Shown: one piece after another, positions 41,974 through 46,640 of the stretch | Numbering within the stretch: position 1 is the stretch's first letter | Layout: each line of letters opens with the position of its first letter | Assembly: GCA_019414725.1 (NCBI GenBank) | Contig: DXLM01000015.1 | Location: 1-46,640 of the forward strand | Length of the DNA stretch: 46,640 nt | Direction of reading: 5' to 3' | DNA from: Bacteroides sp. | GTDB lineage: Bacteria > Bacteroidota > Bacteroidia > Bacteroidales > Bacteroidaceae | The notes under the pieces: model-generated | Databases searched by the model: none | What the model was told of the DNA's origin: nothing | The model's input: the letters and a program-made list of their open reading frames with translations, nothing else | Program-made: the position numbers and the translations under genes

Positions 41974-44403
41974 ATGAAACGACTTACCCTATTTTCTCTC
42001 CTTTCACTATTCGCTAGCAGTACACTTCTGGCACAAGAATTAACATTCACCGAAACCAGCCACGATTTCGGAGCTATCAACGAAGCAGATGGTGAAGTAC
42101 ACTATGATTTTCACTTTACCAATACAGGCAATGCTCCTTTGGTCATCAAGCAAGTCATTACCGGATGCGGCTGTACTTCTGCCAAGTGGAGTGAAAAACC
42201 TTATGCCCCCGGGGATAAAGGCGTTATTCGGGTTTCATATCATCCCGAAGGAAGAAAAATGGAGAAGTTCAGTCAGGTAACAGAAGTTTTTACGAACCTT
42301 CCTAATCCAGCGACACTTACGATCAGTGGAAGTGTTACATTGGTGAAACACCCTTATGTCAACTACTTCGACCCGACAAAAGGTGAACGTAAAACGCCAA
42401 AAACTTTTACTCCTAAAGATGACTACGAACTGGTACTCATGCGTGTCCGCCAGAACCTCTACGAATCCACTCCTGTAGAAACCATGGATAAAAACGCAAC
42501 CAGCTTAATGAAACTGATGACTCCCGAAGGTATTTGGCCACAGATAGATTATAAATGTTTCTTTCGAACCAACTGGGAACCTGCCGATCACCTGAGCCGC
42601 ATCAAACGCATGGCCATGGCTTATACCTGTCCCGAATCATCTCTTTACGGTAATCAGGTTCTTTTCCGAGCAATTGACAAGGCAGTACGTGCATGGAATG
42701 AATATAAACCAACCTCATACAACTGGTGGTACAATCAAATTTCTGTACCTAAGATAATGGCAGACATACTTGCATTGATGGAAGCAGGTGAGTCTAAACT
42801 GTCAGACGGAGCAGTTCATGGTTTCATGGAAATGATGGAACAAAGTGATCCACGCAAATGGACCGGAGCCAATAAAATGGATATTGCTATCCATCATCTA
42901 ATAAGAGGGTGTGTTCTGAAAAATGACAGCATCGTAAGTACCAATGTAAAAGAATTTTTTGAGCCAGTATGCATCACAGATGGAGAAGGAATTCGTGCTG
43001 ATATGTCTTACCAACAACACGGGACACAATTATATATTGGTGGTTATGGAAGTGTCTTTGTAGATAACATTGCAAAAACAGCTGGGCTTTTTACTGGTAC
43101 TCGTTTTGCTTTAAGTGACGAACAAATCAAATTATTTTCTGAATTTGTCCGCAACACTTATTTGAATGTATTCCGTTCACACTACATGGATTTCAGTGTC
43201 TGCGGTAGAAGTGTCAGTCGTGCTAAAACACTTGATCCAGGCAATTATGCTTTTCTTTTCAATAAGATGAAGGAAATAGATCCGACACATGCTGATTATT
43301 ATGATATGGCCTCCCAGCGCTTCTCCCAAAACAACGGTACCATTGGCCGTACACATCATAATCAGATGTTTTATCTGTCGGACTATATGCTTCATAACCG
43401 TAAACGCTTTGATTTCTCCGTACGTGCCGTATCCAACCGAACTTGCCGATCAGAAAGCGGAAACGGTGAAAACTTGTTAGGTACTTACCTCAGTGAAGGA
43501 GCTACCAATATACGAGTAACCGGTGATGAATATTATAATATTTTCCCCGTTTGGGAATGGGATAAGATTCCAGGAACTACAACCCCAGCAGGTGAAGTCG
43601 AAAACCATAATGACTGGGGAGTAGCAGGTACTGCCGAATTTGTAGGAGGAGTTTCAGACGGACTTTACGGAGTAATGGCATACGGAATGAATGATTATGG
43701 GATGAAGGCTAATAAAGGTTGGTTCATGTTCGACAATGAAATTGTATGTCTTGGCTCAGGAATTGAAAGCCAGACAGATAAAGATATTAACACCAGCATC
43801 AATCAATGTCATTTAGTCGGTGACGTATATGCAACAACCGCCGGGAAAATGGGTAAAATGATTCCCAACAGTCGTCTTGACTCTGAATTCAGCGGATGGA
43901 TATGGCACAATAAAATAGGTTATTTCTTCCCTGATAGCATTTCCATGCATTTAAAAAACGAACAGCAACAAGGAAAATGGTCGAAAATAAATTTCAACCA
44001 ATCCGACCAGCTGGTAAGCATGCCTGTTTTAAATTTATATGTAAGCCACGGAAAGAAGCCAAAAGGAGAAAAGTATGCCTACTACATAGTACCAGGAATT
44101 GCATCACCTGCTTCTCTCACCGCATACAATCCCACCAATGTTCCTATTATCAGCAATGAAGCCAATCTTCAGGCTGTATACAATCAGCAGTTAGATATTC
44201 TTCAAATTATATTTTGGGAAGCGGGTACGCTTCAGCACGGTCAAATAAAAGTAGAAGCGGATGTGCCTTGTGTAGTAATGATAAAAGGTACTACAACTTA
44301 TAGACCAGAAGTTCTGTTAAGTGATCCCACTCAAAAGAATAAGCTAACCTACGGAAAAGAAGTTAGAGTAATTAAATTGGATGGTTCTTCTCAAAACAGC
44401 TAA
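41974..44403 (+). CDS. PL8-family polysaccharide lyase with N-terminal DUF1573 domain
   Basis: An 809-residue exported enzyme (Sec signal MKRLTLFSLLSLFASSTLLAQ, no lipobox). Residues about 22-130 are a DUF1573 Ig-like domain (FTETSHDFGAINEADGEV, NTGNAPLVIKQVITGCGCT). The (alpha/alpha) toroid of PL8 follows (about 160-470), with NWWYNQISVP, Asn300 in TGANKMD, His349 and Tyr358 in SYQQHGTQLYIGGYG, and Arg412/Arg416 in CGRSVSR. The spacings match those of chondroitinase AC (Asn175, His225, Tyr234, Arg288, Arg292), so the catalytic set is complete. The C-terminal beta-sandwich domains follow (about 480-809). PL8 enzymes cut hyaluronan, chondroitin or xanthan by beta-elimination; GH88 downstream in the pathway fits. 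The DUF1573 fusion is unusual. Confidence 0.88.
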   Translation: MKRLTLFSLLSLFASSTLLAQELTFTETSHDFGAINEADGEVHYDFHFTNTGNAPLVIKQVITGCGCTSAKWSEKPYAPGDKGVIRVSYHPEGRKMEKFSQVTEVFTNLPNPATLTISGSVTLVKHPYVNYFDPTKGERKTPKTFTPKDDYELVLMRVRQNLYESTPVETMDKNATSLMKLMTPEGIWPQIDYKCFFRTNWEPADHLSRIKRMAMAYTCPESSLYGNQVLFRAIDKAVRAWNEYKPTSYNWWYNQISVPKIMADILALMEAGESKLSDGAVHGFMEMMEQSDPRKWTGANKMDIAIHHLIRGCVLKNDSIVSTNVKEFFEPVCITDGEGIRADMSYQQHGTQLYIGGYGSVFVDNIAKTAGLFTGTRFALSDEQIKLFSEFVRNTYLNVFRSHYMDFSVCGRSVSRAKTLDPGNYAFLFNKMKEIDPTHADYYDMASQRFSQNNGTIGRTHHNQMFYLSDYMLHNRKRFDFSVRAVSNRTCRSESGNGENLLGTYLSEGATNIRVTGDEYYNIFPVWEWDKIPGTTTPAGEVENHNDWGVAGTAEFVGGVSDGLYGVMAYGMNDYGMKANKGWFMFDNEIVCLGSGIESQTDKDINTSINQCHLVGDVYATTAGKMGKMIPNSRLDSEFSGWIWHNKIGYFFPDSISMHLKNEQQQGKWSKINFNQSDQLVSMPVLNLYVSHGKKPKGEKYAYYIVPGIASPASLTAYNPTNVPIISNEANLQAVYNQQLDILQIIFWEAGTLQHGQIKVEADVPCVVMIKGTTTYRPEVLLSDPTQKNKLTYGKEVRVIKLDGSSQNS

Positions 44404-44513
44404 AGAGAAAAAATTAGCACTCTATACATTTATTAATTTTTTATCCGAAGTTAAGAAAGAGCCAATGACGGATTCATATTATATAACAAACTAATAAAAA
44501 CGATTTTTATATT

Positions 44514-45308
44514 ATGGTTAATTTTTCACTCGAAGGTAAAGTAGCTCTTGTAACAGGAGCTTCTTACGGTATCGGTTTTGCAATTGCAACAGGTTTTGCA
44601 CAGGCTGGTGCAAAAATTGTATTCAACGACATCAAGCAGGAACTGGTAGACAAAGGTCTTGCAGCATATAAGGAACTGGGTATTGATGCTCGTGGTTATG
44701 TTTGTGATGTAACCAACGAAGAAGCTGTAAATGCTCTGGTTGCCCAGATTGAAAAGGAAGTAGGTGTTATCGATATTCTGGTAAACAATGCAGGTATCAT
44801 CAAGCGTATTCCGATGTGTGAGATGTCAGCAGCCGAATTCCGTCAGGTAATCGATGTTGATTTGAATGCTCCGTTCATCGTATCAAAAGCTGTTATTCCT
44901 AGCATGATCAAGAAAGGTCACGGAAAGATTATCAACATCTGTTCAATGCTGAGTGAACTTGGCCGTGAAACAGTATCGGCTTATGCAGCAGCAAAAGGCG
45001 GCTTGAAGATGCTTACCCGCAACATCGCATCTGAATATGGTGAATTCAACATCCAGTGTAATGGTATCGGTCCGGGTTATATCGCTACTCCTCAGACCGC
45101 TCCTTTGCGTGAACGTCAGGCAGACGGTTCTCGTCATCCTTTCGATGCTTTCATTGTTGCCAAGACTCCTGCTGCACGCTGGGGAAATCCGGAAGACCTG
45201 ATGGGTCCGGCTATTTTCCTTGCTTCGGATGCTTCAAACTTCGTAAACGGTCATGTACTTTACGTAGACGGTGGTATTCTGGCTTATATCGGAAAGCAGC
45301 CTAAATAA
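44514..45308 (+). CDS. kduD: KduD-like 2-deoxy-D-gluconate 3-dehydrogenase (SDR)
   Basis: A 264-residue cytosolic short-chain dehydrogenase. KduD reduces 2,5-diketo-3-deoxygluconate to KDG in the breakdown of unsaturated uronic acids. The glycine motif TGASYGIG (14-21) opens the Rossmann fold, DVTN and NNAGIIKR follow, and the catalytic Tyr157 and Lys161 lie in SAYAAAKGG. The end (NFVNGHVLYVDGGILAYIGKQP) is a typical KduD/SDR C-terminus. Codon use is more biased than in the PUL2 surface-protein genes, as for a well-expressed metabolic gene. Its usual partner, the isomerase KduI, is not in the window. An SDR of other specificity (gluconate 5-dehydrogenase) is the main alternative. Confidence 0.85.
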   Translation: MVNFSLEGKVALVTGASYGIGFAIATGFAQAGAKIVFNDIKQELVDKGLAAYKELGIDARGYVCDVTNEEAVNALVAQIEKEVGVIDILVNNAGIIKRIPMCEMSAAEFRQVIDVDLNAPFIVSKAVIPSMIKKGHGKIINICSMLSELGRETVSAYAAAKGGLKMLTRNIASEYGEFNIQCNGIGPGYIATPQTAPLRERQADGSRHPFDAFIVAKTPAARWGNPEDLMGPAIFLASDASNFVNGHVLYVDGGILAYIGKQPK

Positions 45309-45331
45309 ATCAAAGTAAAATATTTGTTGAA

Positions 45332-46579
45332 ATGAATATTCTTACAAAAGCAATGAACATCCTGCTGGCAGCATCTTACCTGGCAGGATGTTCTTTTAAT
45401 CAGGCAATACATATTCAGGTCAGTAATCCGATAGATTTGGACCGGAATAATGAATTTATAGAAGTGCCTATGCAGTCATTGCAAGCATTGGCTCTAAAAG
45501 CCAATGAACGGTTTGTTGTGCTCGATGTAGAAAACGGGCAGGTTCCCTATCAGGTCACACATGACAGTTTACTAATATTTCCGGTCTCAGTAGCGAGTAA
45601 AGGAAACGCTGAATATACTGTTACCAAAGGTATTCCTGATAGTATCGCAACCATTTCATGCGGGAAATATTACCCGGAGCGCCTCGATGATATAGCCTGG
45701 GAAAATGATAAGGCTGCTTACCGTGCTTATGGTCCGGCTCTGCAAGCAAATGGAGAAAGAGCTTTCGGATATGATGTCTTTACCAAATCTGTATCTGAAC
45801 CGGTAGTAGAGTACCGTTATAAAATGGATATTGATACTATAATGCGAAAACGCATACAACAACTTAAGGAAGAGGGGAAAATACAGGAAGCCGACAGTAT
45901 AGCCAATGCTATCTCCTATCACATTGATCATGGTAATGGTATGGACTGTTATAGTGTAGGCGCAACTTTAGGAGGAGGAACTGCTGCCTTAATGGTTGAT
46001 TCCTGCATCATTTATCCGTATTGTTACAAGGATTATGATATTCTGGATAACGGACCTCTTCGTTTTACTGTAAAGCTGACTTATCCGCCTCTTATAGTAA
46101 AAAATGATTCGAATGTAATAGAAACCCGTATCATTACTCTCGACAAGGGTTCTCATCTGAACCATACAGAAATAACATACCATAACTTATCTCAGGATGT
46201 CCCCGTTGTTTCAGGTATTGTAATCCATCCTGAAAATCCGGATGGATATGAATGCTGTAAGGAGGAACAATATATTGCTTATGCCGATTCAACCAATAAT
46301 ACCAGTCAGAATAACGGAGTTATGTATTTAGGAGCTGTATTTACAAAATCGCTTCAGAATACATTTGTACAATGGTTTCAGGACACTGAAAAACCTCTTC
46401 ATCCGGGAGCATTGGGTCATGTTTTGGGAATCAGTACCTACACTCCAGAAACTACTTATACATATTATTGGGGAAGTGGATGGAGCAAAGGTGGAATAGC
46501 CGGAATGGATGCCTGGAAACAATATCTAAAAGAATATGCCCGTAAGGTAAATCATCCATTACAAGTAACTATTAAATAA
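45332..46579 (+). CDS. DUF4861 lipoprotein
   Basis: A 415-residue lipoprotein: MNILTKAMNILLAASYLAGC gives acylated Cys20; an alternative start is the Met at residue 8. Segments I associate with DUF4861 are present: RLDDIAWENDKAAYRAYGPALQ, GYDVFTKS, SYHIDHGNGMDCYSVGATLGGGTAAL and YTYYWGSGWSKGGI. The family is often encoded next to kdu genes and GH88/GH105 enzymes in uronate PULs, and no established activity is known to me. The many conserved His, Asp and Trp residues suggest an enzyme acting on unsaturated uronyl sugars outside the cytoplasm (inference). It lies 23 bases after kduD and 8 bases before the next gene, so all three are likely one unit. Confidence 0.8.
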   Translation: MNILTKAMNILLAASYLAGCSFNQAIHIQVSNPIDLDRNNEFIEVPMQSLQALALKANERFVVLDVENGQVPYQVTHDSLLIFPVSVASKGNAEYTVTKGIPDSIATISCGKYYPERLDDIAWENDKAAYRAYGPALQANGERAFGYDVFTKSVSEPVVEYRYKMDIDTIMRKRIQQLKEEGKIQEADSIANAISYHIDHGNGMDCYSVGATLGGGTAALMVDSCIIYPYCYKDYDILDNGPLRFTVKLTYPPLIVKNDSNVIETRIITLDKGSHLNHTEITYHNLSQDVPVVSGIVIHPENPDGYECCKEEQYIAYADSTNNTSQNNGVMYLGAVFTKSLQNTFVQWFQDTEKPLHPGALGHVLGISTYTPETTYTYYWGSGWSKGGIAGMDAWKQYLKEYARKVNHPLQVTIK

Positions 46580-46587
46580 GACATTTT

Positions 46588-46640
46588 ATGGAACAAGTTT
46601 TTAGCTATATCATCGGTCTGGGAGCAGCGGTGATGATGCC
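46588..46640 (+). CDS. Start of a probable GatC-type PTS IIC membrane protein (cut by the edge)
   Basis: Only the first 17 codons are inside the window: MEQVFSYIIGLGAAVMM. The spacing of Y-I-x-x-L-G-x-x-V-M-x-P agrees with the N-terminus of GatC/SgcC-type galactitol PTS IIC proteins, which begin with a similar amphipathic segment. It lies 8 bases after the DUF4861 gene. Bacteroides mostly lack classical PTS, so this may work as a stand-alone permease for keto-deoxy sugar acids. The call rests on very little sequence. Confidence 0.4.
   Translation, partial: MEQVFSYIIGLGAAVMM

Noticed and set aside
1..46640. CRISPR array, rRNA, complete tRNA, prophage or complete insertion sequence
   Set aside because: I saw no regularly spaced repeats, no rRNA or cloverleaf sequences, and no transposase or phage structural proteins in any plausible gene.

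Overview
The window looks like chromosomal DNA from a gut Bacteroidales bacterium (Bacteroides or Phocaeicola type). The signs are SusC/SusD pairs, hybrid two-component systems (HTCS), many lipoproteins, AT-rich ribosome-binding regions without strong Shine-Dalgarno sequences, and several matches to the Bacteroidetes -7 promoter box TAnnTTTG. I see no rRNA, tRNA, CRISPR array, phage or complete insertion sequence, and no obviously broken gene.

Layout. (1) 1-4354, minus strand: a core operon aroQ - pyk - O-methyltransferase - rbfA - LolC/E-type permease, closed by a strong hairpin terminator at 61-100. (2) 4385-10915, plus strand: xerD, transcribed divergently from aroQ through nested back-to-back promoters; a TPR/OmpA-like lipoprotein with codon use typical of high expression; a DUF4369/thioredoxin-fold lipoprotein that has lost its CxxC; a YifB/ComM-like AAA ATPase; and an EamA transporter. 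(3) 11155-25333: polysaccharide utilization locus 1 (PUL1). A minus-strand HTCS faces a tight plus-strand operon of type-B carboxylesterase - SusC - SusD - CE1-like esterase with an N-terminal CBM48-like domain - GH3 glycosidase. (4) 25719 to the right edge: PUL2. A second minus-strand HTCS faces GH88 unsaturated glucuronyl hydrolase - SusC - SusD - DUF5017 lipoprotein - beta-helix DUF4955 protein - two fimbrillin-like proteins with C-terminal jelly-roll domains - PL8 lyase with an N-terminal DUF1573 domain - KduD - DUF4861 lipoprotein - the start of a probable GatC-type PTS IIC membrane protein cut by the window edge.

How they work together. PUL1 has two esterases and an exo-acting GH3 but no endo-glycanase, which fits an acylated glucoside or short acylated oligosaccharide better than a long polymer. 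PUL2 is a uronic-acid pathway: lyases (PL8, and perhaps the beta-helix protein) cut a glycosaminoglycan-like or related polyuronide, SusC/D imports unsaturated oligosaccharides, GH88 releases the 4,5-unsaturated uronic acid, and KduD acts in its conversion to KDG. No sulfatase is present, so an unsulfated substrate such as hyaluronan is favoured, or desulfation is encoded elsewhere.

The most interesting material is regulatory and at the right edge. Each HTCS-operon intergenic region carries a different direct repeat with helical phasing (42 bp in PUL1, 21 bp in PUL2), and these are candidate operators. At the right edge, kduD, an exported DUF4861 protein and a IIC-type permease form a possible undescribed route for handling unsaturated uronates.
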